A DNA stretch of 64,000 nucleotides from Odontocerum albicorne (GCA_949825065.1 OX463848.1:37167491-37231490), one strand, 5' to 3'. Positions 1-11,049 are shown, counted from the stretch's first letter. Numbers and translations: made by a program. The notes: generated by a model not told the origin, from the sequence alone.

Positions 1-190
1 GAAGCAATCATCAATTTTGTTTTATCTTCATTTATGACAAGTCCCATTATTTTTGCTTTTTCCTCCAATGCTACAAACGCTTCACGGGTAGCTTCGAGTG
101 ACCGTCCCACAATATCTATGTCATCTGCATAGGCGAGTAGCTGAACTGACTTGTAGAATATATTGAGCCCCCTCTTTTTACCACTGTACC
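1..190 (-). mobile_element. Non-LTR retrotransposon reverse transcriptase fragment, cut by the window edge
   Basis: Read on the minus strand the segment encodes the RT catalytic box (LAYADDIDIVGRS) followed by a conserved INEDKTKLM motif. These are hallmarks of RTE/BovB-like LINE reverse transcriptases, where YADD carries two metal-binding aspartates. The frame is open for about 55 codons and then runs off position 1, so the element continues outside the window. The upstream part, right of about 190, is unrecognisable AT-rich DNA. It is a dead fragment here. Confidence 0.75.
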
Positions 191-199
191 ATGTTTACT

Positions 200-1190
200 T
201 TTACCATAATACACTTGATTTGACCTTAATTTTACCATTGAATTGCATTTTTTTTATTAATAATTAGTTTTATTTACTAGAAAATAACATGCCAAATTTC
301 TACCACAGTTTTAATACATAATCAGTTTTATTTACTGGAAAAGAATTTGTTTAAAAAATAACATGTCAGTTTTATTTACTGGAAAATAATTTGTTTAAAA
401 AATAACATGTAAAATTTTTACCACAGGGTCTTATTTATTTTATCCATAGTATTTTTAATGGCGAATCGTGTTTATTTTATCTCTTACTCACTTTAAGGGA
501 TGGAATGACATTCATTGAAATATATGTTTATTTATTTTATTAATTATTAACTTATGAACTATCAACTTTATTATACCACAATTAAAAACCTTTGAATTGC
601 ATTTTTTGAACTTTGTTTTTTTTTCTGATGGAATGAAATTCGTTAAAAAATCAAGTGCCGATTTTTTTCTTCCAAATCATATTTATTTTAACCATAATCG
701 ACTTAATTCGACCATAATTTTACCTTTGAATCGAATTTATTTTATCCATAATCAACTTTATCTGATGGAATGAATTTCGTTAAAAAATGACGTGTCGAAT
801 GAATGGAAATGTTTTCCGAATCACACCCTCGCCCTACTTTTATCGCCAAATCACCTTTTTAAATGGAATGAGGAAATCGTACATTTTGGGAAAATCGACG
901 CCCATTGTCTCGGATTACGCGGGCTTTTCATCCGTTTTGGAGGGAAATTCATTAACACTCGACCGGAATTTAGTTACAACTAAATGTATCCAAATTTATA
1001 TTTTATATATAAACGAATGAAACGATTTTCTCTTAAGCGATTAATTTAGTTTTTATCGAATTAAAAGTTTGTTAAATTTCTATAATAATTTTACAACAAA
1101 AATAAGTCTGTTTTGTTTTAAATATTTATTTTTCGATTAATAATGTTTTGTGTCATAATATGACAGAATAACAAATGTAATTGTTAAATA
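200..1190. other. AT-rich DNA with a short decayed tandem repeat; no gene seen
   Basis: Between about 250 and 430 a unit of roughly 50-70 bp (key words ttttatttactggaaaa and ataacatgt) recurs about three times with gaps. The rest is AT-rich. A short open frame at 787-1020 has no recognisable domain and no supporting splice or promoter signals. Confidence 0.4.
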
Positions 1191-1199
1191 TGAACGTGT

Positions 1200-1440
1200 G
1201 CTAAAAACTGATTTCTTAATGTGGGTAAAGAAAAGTGGATGTTGTGGTAGTTAGAACGTGTTGATCGGATGGGTAACGAAATACATACTTAACTATGATG
1301 GTATTTTGAATGAAGGAAACATAGATATTCAAATAAATCGTAGGAGCTGTATGAGAAGATGTATGAATGTAGAAGAGGCGAAGGATGTTACAAACACAAA
1401 GAAAAATGTGCAGTTATTAATGTTAAGGTAGGTTTAATTG
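1200..1440 (+). mobile_element. RTE-like LINE family B, 3-prime ORF fragment
   Basis: The segment matches the 3-prime ORF end of a repeat seen about 15 times here (family B). Translated, it gives the pattern ILNEGNIDIQINRRSCMRRC followed by MNVEEAKD. That is the C-terminal tail of an RTE-like reverse transcriptase. Stops and indels make it a relic. Confidence 0.65.
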
Positions 1441-1847
1441 ATCACACAACATATTTTGATTATCAAATGACACAAGTAAATCATATGTGTAAAATGAATC
1501 TAACGCAGGTCGTAAAATATAAGCATTGTCACTTATCATACAACACATCCAAAAAGTTTAAACAATGTATAAAATGAATATGTATGCAAAGAAGATTTTG
1601 GATAATCCATCTCATGTCAGCATCAATATTTTTCTTCTCCTTTCGTAAAAATTAGACATATGGTCTATTATTAACAGGATTGCCTCTCTTGAGATGTTGA
1701 CTCCCAGTTATCTTTTCATATTTTTTTAATCTCTTCCTGAGGAACGACTACCTTCAGATATTTCATTAATTGACACGCGGAGAACTCTTGGGTTATCCAT
1801 CCTTACCATATGCCCTAATATAATAACAATCGTACTTTAGCGAATCG

Positions 1848-2250
1848 GTCGTTAAGGAACGAGATGATGATGGTTGTTGATAAATAAATAAAACACGTTA
1901 GATCGCAATGCGGAAAGAGAGAGTGTTTATTTTTATAGTAACATAGGTATTTATATGTTTTTGGAATGTGCACGAGAATGCGCTCGCGATATGCTTCTGT
2001 CTCGCTTCTGTGAATGCAGAAATGGTTTATTGTCGTATGTGGGTATATTTTATTTACGAAACTGGCGAGACAGCGTGGTGCGTTCTTTCTCTAGTATGGA
2101 ATGCTGCGCGATGCTCGGCCGGCGTCAATGGTTGGCATGTGACCTTTGGACTGTTTACTATAATTTGTCGAGGTATCCGAAGGTCGTTTCATCGGTCATT
2201 GACCGTATGTATGCGACAATATTCAGCGACGACCGTGGATCCCTACAGTA
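1848..2250 (-). mobile_element. Diverged solo LTR, same family as 18622-19005 and 57368-57754
   Basis: Read on the minus strand the segment is colinear with the two better LTR copies. Shared words include ttaaggaac at the LTR 3-prime edge, ggaatgtgc followed by cgaga, a repeated ctgtctcgcttctg motif and cggtcattgac near the 5-prime edge. It is far more diverged than the other two copies and has no clear target duplication. The open frames at 1955-2285 fall inside it and are not genes. Confidence 0.55.
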
Positions 2251-2329
2251 CAAAGACTGATATCAGCCAAATAAATACTATATGATATAAATACCAGCAC
2301 TGTTAATAATATATGGGGTGACAATGTAT

Positions 2330-2515
2330 GAAATAATACGATTTAAAGTGATAAGGGATGAATGTGAACTTAAGGCTGATGTTTTGAGAAGACAATGAAG
2401 ATCACTCTGAGATAGTTGGGCAAGTCGAATTAATAAAAAAGACCTATAAATATATATATTTCTAATATGAGTGGAAGACCAAGGAAAGTATATTTGGATC
2501 AAGTGCGTGGTTTAA
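2330..2515 (+). mobile_element. RTE-like LINE family B fragment
   Basis: Translation gives relics of the family B order: IRDECEL.ADVL, then a GQVE-like segment, then SGRPRKVYLDQV. Several frameshifts are present. Confidence 0.55.
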
Positions 2516-2519
2516 AAAA

Positions 2520-3180
2520 AGCTGGTTCAGAACTTCCGACTTTTTTTTGTCTCCGTTTCATGTTTGAAGGTTCCCAATTCCTGACTATTTTCAACGTCAA
2601 GTCTGCAATCGACGTTGCATATGTACATATTTAACAAATACATGTATATATTTACGTGTACATACCCACAACATTGAGTTATAAATCACGAAATGTGGGA
2701 TACCTTAATCAACCGTATTTTTATATTAACACTGACTTTATCTTCAAGTTACCATTTCCTTTATTTATCAGACCCAATAAACTTTCGATATTGCGAGTTC
2801 ATTGAATGGCTCCTTATTTAGTCGACGCGGAGTATTCCCAGCAGTATCCGTTAAGTTTGTCCAAGTTCCCTGGTAGACCCATGGGTATTGAATAGATGGT
2901 GTGAGACATCTCCAAGTTCCGTGACATCCGATACTCCAGACACCTCTTCGCACTCAGCTCCGTTCCTCGCCACGTATGATCATTTAATGAAGTCTATTGA
3001 GTCGAGAAACGGAGCCGCAGGGCTAGAATTGTCTGATGGGAAATAAACGGTGCTGTATACAATTGTCAATTCTTATTACGTTTGTCCTTAGCTTGTTCAA
3101 TTTATCCATTTGAGAACTCTTTTCTAGTCCATGCGACATCTATTGTTCTATTGTAGCCATCACACAAACAAATATTATAA
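2520..3180. other. No gene or classified repeat seen
   Basis: Moderately AT-rich DNA. A 61-codon minus-strand open frame at 2768-2953 has no recognised domain and no supporting signals. Confidence 0.35.
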
Positions 3181-3189
3181 CAATTCGTC

Positions 3190-3570
3190 ATGGGGAATCA
3201 GTATGGATATATTTATTTATTCAACACTTCATTGTAAAAACAATCTGGCGTGCTTATTGCCTGACGGCAATCTTTTCCAACTGACCAGACAAAAGTAAAT
3301 AGAGGAAGTTACATGGTCGCAAAAAAATATTCAAATGATTATTCATCTTTATGAAATTTATGGACATATACATAAATTTATGGACATATACATAAAAAAT
3401 AAAAGTGAATTATCAATCGAAGGAAAAGAAGGGATGATGGATAGGAAAATAATGTTATTGACTAGAAATTACGAATTTTTTCGGTTACTTCTTAAAGCAC
3501 GCCAATGGTGGAGCATTGGTTTGTAACTGGTTCCAGAGTCTCACTACATGGACAGTAAAAGATGACGTAA
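3190..3570 (-). mobile_element. 3-prime end of a CR1/Jockey-type LINE with hairpin tail
   Basis: On the minus strand the segment reads VVRLWNQLQTNAPPLACFKK, the C-terminal RLWNQLP...FKK signature of CR1/Jockey-type reverse transcriptases. An AT-rich 3-prime UTR follows, ending in a 6-bp perfect stem, ATTGCC/GGCAAT, at 3256-3271. The homologous copy on the plus strand is at 20690-21070. The same tail hairpin ends SINE family 1, suggesting this LINE supplies the SINE machinery. Confidence 0.65.
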
Positions 3571-3899
3571 AAAAGAAGAGCGGTGAACTGGGAAGTCCAA
3601 TAAATAATATCTGTCTGAGCGTAACGCAAGTCCATGATCGGAAAGACGCTGAAAATTTTCGACAATATAAGAGGGGGTGGGTCAGTTGAGGATATTATGC
3701 AATAGAGATAGTATGTGAATTTGGCGTCTATTTCTCACGTTCAACTATTGTTCAGCGCATTTTGGTATGAAGGGATATAATCGTACTTTCTTAGGTTAAA
3801 AATAAATCTAAGACAACATACACATATGATAGACTCATTTAAACTCCTCGTGAACCATTGAGAATATATATTTTTTCAGTTTTATTTTAATAGTTTAAT

Positions 3900-4260
3900 G
3901 CAAATACATTATTCTATTACAAACTTTGATGTGTAGGAGTGATAGTAAGATGACAGTATTCTAGTACCAACAACAAAAAAAACTTTGTTGCATTGAAGTA
4001 AAACGTAAGATAACAGTATTCTAGTACCAACATTGATGTATGTGAGTGAAGGGTAAGATGATAGTATTCTAGTACAAACTTTGATGTACGAGTATAGAAG
4101 TAAAACGAAAGATAACAGTATTCTAGTACCAACACTGAGGTAACGTAAGATAAGAGTTTTCTCGTATCAACTTTGATGTACTCGTATATACTAGAATACT
4201 GCACCAACGTTTCACTCCCATACATCAAATTTTGTACTAGAATACTAGCGTCATTGCAGA
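3900..4260 (+). repeat. Irregular 50-62 bp tandem repeat derived from LINE family B coding DNA
   Basis: The word agtattctagtac followed by a variant of aactttgatgta recurs about five times at 50-62 bp spacing. Two inverted copies follow at about 4190-4250. In intact family B reading frame this is the SILVPTLMYGSE segment of the RT C-terminal region (compare ILVSTLMYRSEMW at 14060). The open minus-strand frame across it is an artefact of the repeat. Confidence 0.65.
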
Positions 4261-4264
4261 TTTG

Positions 4265-4790
4265 GAAAACGTTTAGTCTATAATGAATGTTTTAGCTTAT
4301 TTTGAACTTTTTTGCATATAATTAATCAAATTTACAAAATATATTTTATGATTACGAATGAAATATTTCGAAAAAAATAAACATGCTTCAGTGAAGTATG
4401 TTATAACAACTATTTACCCGCCAATTTCAATTGAAAAAGTTTAAAAAAAAAAAACTCCTACATCAGGGAAATGAATTAAATTAAAAAAATATCGAAACAT
4501 CCCCGATTACGTCATTTTACCCTTCCACTCGACGCAGTATATTGGAATTAGTTATTTGAAAAGTTGTTTTACTCTAAATTGGATTAATTAAAAAAAATGA
4601 CTGTTTTAAATGTTTTTCAACGTTCCTTCCTTTTTTTAATTAAATATTATATTTTGATCAAAATCATTAAAAGTTTTTAATTCTCTTAATTTTTTTTAAT
4701 CATAATCGTTCAATGGGTAAACTAATTATATCGATCCCTGTTTATTTATTGAAAGTATATACGACTACGACAGTTAAATGTCCGATACAT
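4265..4790. other. AT-rich spacer
   Basis: Long A and T runs; no coding signal or classified repeat seen. Confidence 0.4.
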
Positions 4791-4794
4791 TTTT

Positions 4795-4990
4795 TAAAAA
4801 GTATATATATGACCGAAGTCATAGGTATCCTTATATCTCCAAATACTAGACGAAAAAAATGCATGTGTCATTCGAGGGGAGTAGCATAGCGCGGGGTTCG
4901 AACCGGCGACCTTACGCACGGAAGTCCAATGCGTTACCGTGCGGCCATACATATGCATTATTGCAACATTAACTAAACAGTCTTCCAGTT
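4795..4990 (-). mobile_element. tRNA-derived SINE, family 2
   Basis: Read on the minus strand the head resembles a tRNA: an A-box-like tggccgcacggtaacg and a strong B box, ggttcgaacccc, at about 4892-4905. A non-tRNA body follows, with cattcgaggggagtag adjoining the head on the plus strand. A second copy lies at 19895-20035 in the same orientation. Acceptor-stem pairing is poor, so it is not a functional tRNA gene. Confidence 0.6.
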
Positions 4991-4994
4991 TCAA

Positions 4995-5840
4995 CTTAAT
5001 ATTGAGAAAATATCCGATAGGGACACTTTTGACTCATCAACGTCGACGTTGAAAATATACACCAATTCTAACATGGAGTTACTTAATTGTAACATTTTTA
5101 TGTTTTATGAATTACAACATGCAATTCCGTACGTTTCTATAAGGATTATGGAAACCAATTTTAAACAATATTTATGTTATATATGAAGTTTTCGTTTCAG
5201 CACTACACTTTTTGAATGTTAAAATCGAAATGTCCGATGCCAAAGGGAAAAAAACAAATACCGGAAGTACTCGTATTTCAAGTTGCTTTAACTAACGCTA
5301 AAAATTTTGAATGCGGTTTGAAAAAATCTCAACTGTCACGCGGTTTACTGCTCGAAAATGTTGACGTACCATTAATTTGATGTATACATTCCAATATATC
5401 GATAAATATTATTTTTTAATAAAGTAATATGCATTACAACCATTTGCCAAACGCTTTACCTTTATACAAATTTATATCTTAAACACTAATTGAATTTATG
5501 TATTATGACTATAAACTAACTTTATTTTTATTCCTTACATCGTTATTTATATTTATTATTTTCTTAATATTTTCTGTCATAAAAATGTGTCAGTTATAAT
5601 CCTTTATTAATTATTATAAACACATTGCTGTTAACGTTTTTTATGTGCAAGAAATAATTAACTTTACTTGAATAGTTGAGTTTAATTTAACTGTATAATA
5701 AATAATCTTTAATTGTTTATACATTTCATTGTTAGATTTCGCGGGACGTGACTTAGGAAGTTTATTTTAATACAATATTTCCACAGAAACAACTTCCTTT
5801 ACTTATTATTATTTTTTAAATTCGGTTTTATACAGTACAG
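4995..5840. other. AT-rich DNA including one monomer of the 45.9-kb repeat
   Basis: No gene is seen. The stretch 5440-5560 resembles one unit of the 60-bp array at 45940-46255: it shares the order gccaaa, tacaaaattta, atctta, actat and aactaactt. It looks like a single-copy relative of that array. Confidence 0.45.
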
Positions 5841-5858
5841 CCTAGTGATTTTTTCATC

Positions 5859-5896
5859 ATTCGGCAATCTGTTTCAACCGAAACAGATTGCCGAAT
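5859..5896. repeat. Perfect 17-bp stem hairpin with 4-nt loop
   Basis: Arms 5859-5875 and 5880-5896 are exact reverse complements (attcggcaatctgtttc) around the loop aacc. Weaker complementarity continues outward: ggttttataca near 5824-5834 pairs with tgtataaaac near 5904-5913. This suggests the core of a fold-back element. Confidence 0.85.
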
Positions 5897-5939
5897 TGCG
5901 AAATTGTATAAAACGAAAATGTAATATGATACAATACAT

Positions 5940-6390
5940 ACATATAGCTGCATACCATAACGCCATTTTCCTGTTGAGTTGGGCAGAAAGGACACAGCGC
6001 CAAACTTGTCTTATCACGACACTTCCTTCACAACTTAACAGTTCATTCTGTTTCTCGTACTTTTTACTTTTCCTTCTTTCAAAATTTCATTCTCTCGGCT
6101 CAACCATACCTGTCTAGGTTTAACTCTTCCACAATTTCTACTTATGCGTGCATTATTAATTTGTACAGTCAGTTTTTTCAGTTTAATTTGTACAGTCAGG
6201 CTTTTCAACATGTTTTAACTACCTCAATATCATTTTTAGCCGTATTCAATCGTAATAATTACTTTTTTTGTCCAGTTGTCTTTTCAGTGTACGCATTTCT
6301 ATTGCATTTATTCGACCTTTTTTTATTCTTTCATGTCAACATTTCTGTGAACGTTATAACATTTCTTGATGTGACTTGAAACTAGCAAAG
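5940..6390 (-). mobile_element. RTE-like LINE family B fragment, minus strand
   Basis: On the minus strand it gives IL-EGKVKSTRNRMNC and a closing PNSTGKWRYGM, matching the family B C-terminus and its tail (aggaaatggc then gatgg on the sense strand). A short tttaatttgtacagtcag duplication sits at about 6154-6200. Confidence 0.6.
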
Positions 6391-6589
6391 CCCCAAGTGT
6401 ATCATTTAGCATGGATATACATTAGTCAATGGTATGTTCTTATGTATTGTGATGTAAAACCCTTATAAAATATCAGTTAAATTAAGTGTAATTCGAGCAT
6501 TTTTACTCTATAAATTTAAACTTGGTTCAAAAACTGCATTAGCATTGCATAAGATATGTTAAGCATTAAGGGTAGATGTGGTTTAAGTA

Positions 6590-7115
6590 CGTACCACACA
6601 GGGTTTAAAGTGGTTTAATTTTTATTCTTCTGGTGATGAATTACTTAATTTACCCCGTTCAGGACGACCTTAAGTTATTGATAGTAAATAAATACTACGC
6701 GCTTCCAGAAAGTAAATAACGATTGCACATGAAGCCCTGAGCGATTCCCCACCACCGCGATCGTATGCGCGCCAGTTAGCTCATTTACGTGTCGTTATTG
6801 AAAATAATTAAAAACTTACGTATCAAGAACTTGCTGAAAAGTGTTAAGTCAGTGATGAAACAATTTGTTTAATTTGCATCCAACACGAAAAAAATGGTAG
6901 CTTGGCCAATGGGTTACTTCAGAAACAGCAAGAACTATGCACTCGAAAGAAAGTGTTATTCTTGCAGAATAATGCGAGACCTCATATTGCAAGATGTACC
7001 CGTGTAAAAAAATGTGCTTTTTGGAAAACACTCCCTCATCTCCCATATTCTGTCGACATTTCTCCAAGCGATTATCATCTCTTCTTGGCACTAGATAATC
7101 ACACATGAAGTAGAC
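6590..7115 (+). pseudogene. Mariner-like transposase remnant
   Basis: Translation gives FKWFNFYSSGDELLNLPRSGRP near 6603-6665, the mariner linker region. After a large deletion comes LFLQNNARPHIARCT and SPSDYHLFLALDNH at about 6957-7108, the catalytic core around the second and third aspartates of DD34D transposases. The second catalytic Asp is N (QNNARPH instead of xDNARPH), and stops and deletions are present. No terminal repeats were found. Confidence 0.75.
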
Positions 7116-7235
7116 AATTCGCCAATAAAGCGAAGATTGAAGCAAGGGTTGATTTTTGTTACTTTATACAAGAGGAATATTCAAACTTGTATGTTATCGA
7201 TTGTTAAGGTGGTTATTTTAATGAATTATTATTTA

Positions 7236-7475
7236 TAGTTAAGGCATTAACATCGTAGAGGTTTAAAGACATTGTAATTTGTTTAGTCAAACAATGTTTA
7301 TTCTACATTACACACCTACCGGTTTTAAGGTTTTCACCTCATCATCAGGGGTGCACAAACAACACGATTTTTTGTGCTCCCCTGATGATGAGGCGAAAAC
7401 CTTGAAACCGGTAGGGTTATGCCGTTATATAAAATAGAATAAACAGTTTTTGACTAAACAAATTACAATGAATAA
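7236..7475. mobile_element. Inverted pair of Penelope-like element termini
   Basis: Two copies of a ~100-bp terminal sequence lie head to head, arms about 7265-7352 and 7376-7472, with a ~20-bp spacer. Key words are caaattacaat, cctaccggttt or aaaccggtagg, and cctgatgatgaggc. The same terminus follows a GIY-YIG domain at 34975-35590 and occurs again at 59430-59512, so it belongs to a Penelope-like element. Inverted terminal pairs are a known PLE outcome. No coding part remains. Confidence 0.65.
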
Positions 7476-7559
7476 AACCTTTTAAAAAAAATTTGCATGC
7501 GTTTAATTGTTATTCTTTAAAACAGCAAGTTTTTTTTGTTACCTACCTAATGTTTAAAA

Positions 7560-7945
7560 TATTCAAATGCAATACAGTATTCATAAAACCTCATTTGCTA
7601 AACTTGTTAACCTATATAAAAAGATTCAAATGCAATACAATATTCATAAAACCTCATTTGCTAAACTTGTTTATCTGTGTAAAAAGATTCAAATGCAATA
7701 CAATATTCATAAAACCTCATTTGCTAAACTTGTTTACCTGTATAATAAGATTTAAATGCAATACAATATTCATAAAACCTCATTTGCTAAACTTGTTTAC
7801 CTGTATAAAAAAATCAAATACAATACAATATTCATAAAAGCTCATTTGCTAAACTTGTTAACCTGTATAAAAAGATTCAAATGCAATACAATATTCATAA
7901 AACCTCATTTGCTAAACTTGTTTACCTGTATAAAAAGAGAATCAT
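7560..7945. repeat. 63-bp minisatellite, about 6 copies
   Basis: The unit contains gcaatacaatattcataaa and cctcatttgctaaactt, repeating at 63-bp spacing (7591, 7654, 7717 and onward). Because 63 is divisible by three, open frames run through the array in several phases. They carry only the repeat and are not genes. Confidence 0.9.
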
Positions 7946-8039
7946 CATTTATTATATAATATTCGTATAAATAATCACTTAAGTTTATTACTAAAACAAT
8001 GCATTTTATCTTTCCACATAATGTGTACATTATATGTGG

Positions 8040-8500
8040 TCTTAAAGCAACCCTCAAAAACAATACCTCGGTTAATTTTAACAGGGCTGGCCATTAAAGG
8101 CGCCATTATCTAATAGCCATTACTGGGCCGGCCAATATTGTGAATCAATAGGACATTTCACCTTTGTGAAATTATATCCCATACCGTCCTTATCCCGCCA
8201 TAAGCAGAATGTTATTAAAGCGGTTTGTGATAAATAAACTCACCCCACTGATTATGAGGTGTATGCTTCCACTCTTACGTGCCGCCCATTGTTCAACAAG
8301 GTACTATATTTTTTTATGTTATGGCTGTTTTTTTTATTATTAGTTTTCAATGTTTTTTATAATAAAATTTATCGTTACGCTGATGTATCGTTAAGTTACG
8401 TAATCTAATGTATCGTTAAGTTACGTAACCTAACGTAATGCATATAATGACAACTTTCCGTAATCGACCGTTACCTTTTTCTCTTCTATGGCATTGTATG
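8040..8500. other. No gene or classified repeat seen
   Basis: Contains a GC-rich imperfect inverted motif around 8090-8145 (ggctggcc against gggccggcc) and a short direct repeat gtatcgttaagttacgtaa at about 8384-8425. Nothing classifiable. Confidence 0.35.
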
Positions 8501-8695
8501 ATTTTCCTCTTCTTTTACCTGCCCTTTGAAAATCAATAGTTACACTTCGACAATGCTTTTGATTATAATTTGGCATTCTTCTCTGTCAAACTCTGCCCAT
8601 GAAGATTCTTCTCCTCTTTTTATGTTGAGAGTCTCAAAGTGTTGCCATCATAGAGGATCATGTTGCGTTTCAAACTTGGTCAGTTCATCAGGTGG

Positions 8696-9090
8696 TCTAC
8701 CTTCACACTGCCCGTTAGCACGAGTTTTTTTATATTCTCTTCTCTCTTGCGTAAAATATGGTCTACCTTCACACTGCCCGTTAGCACGAGTCATTTTATA
8801 TTCTCTTCTCTCCTGCGTAAAATATGGTCTACCTTCACACTGCCCGTTAGCACGAGCCTTTTTATATACTCTTCTCTCCTGCGTAAAATATGGTCTACCT
8901 TCACACTGCCCGTTAGCACGAGTCATTTTATATTCTCTTCTCTCCTGCGTAAAATATGGTCTACCTTCACACTGCCCGTTAGCACGAGTCTTTTTATATT
9001 CTCTTCTCTCCTGCGTAAAATATGGTCTACCTTCACACTGCCCGTTAGCACGAGTCTTTTTATATTCTTTTCTCTCCTGCATAAAATATG
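8696..9090 (-). repeat. 66-bp minisatellite born inside LINE family C ORF
   Basis: The unit spans ctaccttcacactgcccgtt through tattctcttctct and repeats at exactly 66 bp (8697, 8763 and onward), about 6 copies. One unit equals 22 codons of the LINE ORF, so the array keeps the LINE frame. Confidence 0.9.
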
Positions 9091-9149
9091 GTCAAATAAT
9101 TGGAGTAATTGTCTCAGACATATCTTGGCAATTTGTCCTGAATCCCAAG

Positions 9150-9534
9150 CAGCGGCGGCTGGTCCAGAGGTGCGCTGAGCACCAACGCACCTCAAGACGC
9201 TGAGCGAATATGAAATATCCCTGTATCACGGTTTACTATATGTCTCTGTCTGCCCTACATGAATCTGCGTTTCCGTCCGGTGCGTATTGGAGATCGCTCC
9301 GGTAGTATTGGCAAACTTGGCCAGTCAATTTGAAAGGAATATTTAAAAAAATTTTTTAATTATCACTTAAATAAAAATACTCGTACTATTTGTCAGTATT
9401 CTTGTATGATACATATTTAATCTATACAAATATTTAACATTTTTGGAAGTCATGTTTGGGAATATATAATTTAATAATTTCGAATTATTTCTCCAGTTCA
9501 GCGCACCTACGCACCTCCAGACCAGCCGCAGATG
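9150..9534. mobile_element. hAT-type MITE, 385 bp, with 8-bp target duplication
   Basis: Terminal inverted repeats start cagcggcggctggtc on the left and, reverse complemented, catctgcggctggtc on the right, both continuing into gaggtgcg. The element is flanked by identical 8-bp duplications, atcccaag, at 9142-9149 and 9535-9542. An 8-bp TSD with CA...TG ends and this TIR style is typical of hAT elements. The interior holds no transposase, so it is non-autonomous. It interrupts the family C LINE ORF. Confidence 0.85.
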
Positions 9535-9929
9535 ATCCCAAGTTGTTGAATGATGAATAAATTTGTACGCCGCGCCGTTCAAGACATCCTCAGTTTACGT
9601 CCCCAGCCCCACATCTCGAATGTATCCATCTTTTTACTTGTTTTCATTTCCTGTGTCCAGTTATCCGCTTCAAGTAAGAAATAAAAAGACTCTTTGAATG
9701 CACTTGTATTTTTTCAGTTGCTATTTAAATTATTCAATATTTTATAAAAAAATTACGTCGATGTCTTCCAGGAAGGCAAATAAAAACTCATTGATTCATT
9801 TGTTGTATCGCGTCTGGATAATTGTAACTTTATTTACTCTGGTTTACTTGATTCACATTTTTTTAGACTCCAGTCAGTTTTTAATGCAGCTGCTAGGTTG
9901 ATGTAGTCATAAATATTACTATATTGGCC

Positions 9930-10740
9930 CGCTTCTAAAAAGTCGACACTGGTTTAAGTGTCGCGAACAGATTAATTTCAAACTTTGTCTCGTTGTATTC
10001 AAGACCCTTTATGGGACGTCTCCATTGTATCTTTTGAATCTATGTCTAAGGGATGTTCCTACGGAGAGAAGTAGAACTTAGAAGTCGGTATCTTTTCTAC
10101 CTAATAAATTGATTGTTCCCAATCAATCCAATAGGGTAGGGTATTATGCTAGAGCTTTTGCCGTTGTTGATCTTGTGGTGTGGATTGATCTACCTTCTAC
10201 TGTCAGAGATATAAGTAACGTGTGCAGCTTTAGGAAGCACTTAAATACAATGCTTTTTGGGCAAGGCACGAGTCCTACCAGCTAAGTCACGGAATTTGTC
10301 CTGATCAAATAAAATAATTTTTCATCAAAATTTTCACAAAAAAATGGAGGAAGCTGTAATACTATCTGGTCTTCATAAAGTCAGAGTAGCCGATTGGGAC
10401 GAATATAGTCCGGCGAATAGCTATTTGAAGATTCACCTTTTTTTGAAAGATTCAGTAAAGATGTGTACGATACACTTTTTCTGTTGTCACTTTCTGGAAT
10501 CGAAACCGAAAACTCCAGCTGGAACACGAACGTAATACCTTCTCATATATTGTCCTCAGTGAGATACAGGCAAAAGCCTAGTTTCCTGGGGACACGACCA
10601 ATGAAAAGCAACAAACCCAGATCCATTTAAATTATGTCCAAATTAAATTAGCTGTTGTTTTTTTGCAAATCATGTATATTTCTTGTCATGTGTAAAATAA
10701 ATACATCTAAGCTTCAGATGACGTATTATGTTATGTATTA
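9930..10740 (+). mobile_element. CR1/L2-like LINE 3-prime end with 3-prime UTR
   Basis: Reading frames give INFKLCLVVFKTLYGTSPLYL at about 9975, then NQSNRVGYYARAF and FRKHLNTMLFG at about 10230-10262. This is the C-terminal order of CR1/L2-like RTs. The 3-prime UTR from about 10548 (gagatacaggcaaaagccta, then caacaaacccagatcca) recurs at 11825-11970, 38885-38965 and 48570-48640. The intervening 10344-10535 frame (MEEAVILSGLHKV...) is unrecognised and may be LINE or captured sequence. Confidence 0.65.
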
Positions 10741-10744
10741 AAAA

Positions 10745-11045
10745 AATAAATTCAAATGGTGATTCTGGATCCCTCTTTTGTTAGGCATACACGTTTACTG
10801 CAAATATAGAAAATATAAGAAAACCGGTCCTGCTATTTTCTTTGGGTAGACCAAAAACTAAGCACAATAGTTGTATACATTCGTAACCATAATTACTGTT
10901 TAGACGGTATCATTATTTTAGATGTTTATTGTCTTATTATTTTTTGGTGCTTAATTGTTTTTCATAATCATTATTAAATTTTATTTTATAAGTTTTTTTA
11001 TTTGGGTAAAAATAATTACTAAGCGATTCGTTTTCTTTTATTTGG
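10745..11045. other. AT-rich spacer, nothing recognised
   Basis: No open frame, splice signals or repeat copies were noticed. Confidence 0.35.
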
Positions 11046-11049
11046 CACT

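Larger units (their letters stand above)
8500..9660 (-). mobile_element. RTE-like LINE family C, split by a hAT MITE and carrying a minisatellite
   Basis: Read on the minus strand from 9640: MDTFEMWGWGRKLRMS, TARRTN and IIQQLGI, then the inserted MITE (9150-9534), then a degenerate stretch and LLQLFDHIL, then six tandem copies of DHILRRREENIKRLVLTGSV, then a decayed tail with REEW. This follows the C-terminal order of RTE-like RTs (DAFEMWCWRR, TARRTN, FGHI, LVVTGKVEG, DRxEW). A sister fragment lies at 26690-27030. The long open frames on both strands at 8526-9203 reflect the repeat, not a gene. Confidence 0.7.

Noticed and set aside
1955..2285. Two overlapping ~100-codon frames with cysteines
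   Set aside because: They lie inside a diverged LTR recognised by comparison with 18622 and 57368.
4892..4950. tRNA gene on the minus strand
   Set aside because: B box is strong but stems do not close, and a second copy at 19.9 kb shares non-tRNA body sequence.
7493..7959. Repeat-protein-like open frames
   Set aside because: They result from a 63-bp minisatellite; no start context or domain.
8526..9203. 225-codon plus-strand open frame with a possible signal-like start
   Set aside because: It is antisense to a LINE family C ORF and runs through the 66-bp minisatellite.
10344..10535. Small gene MEEAVILSGLHKV...
   Set aside because: Sits between a LINE ORF end and that LINE family's 3-prime UTR; no domain or splice support. 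Left as unexplained LINE-associated sequence.
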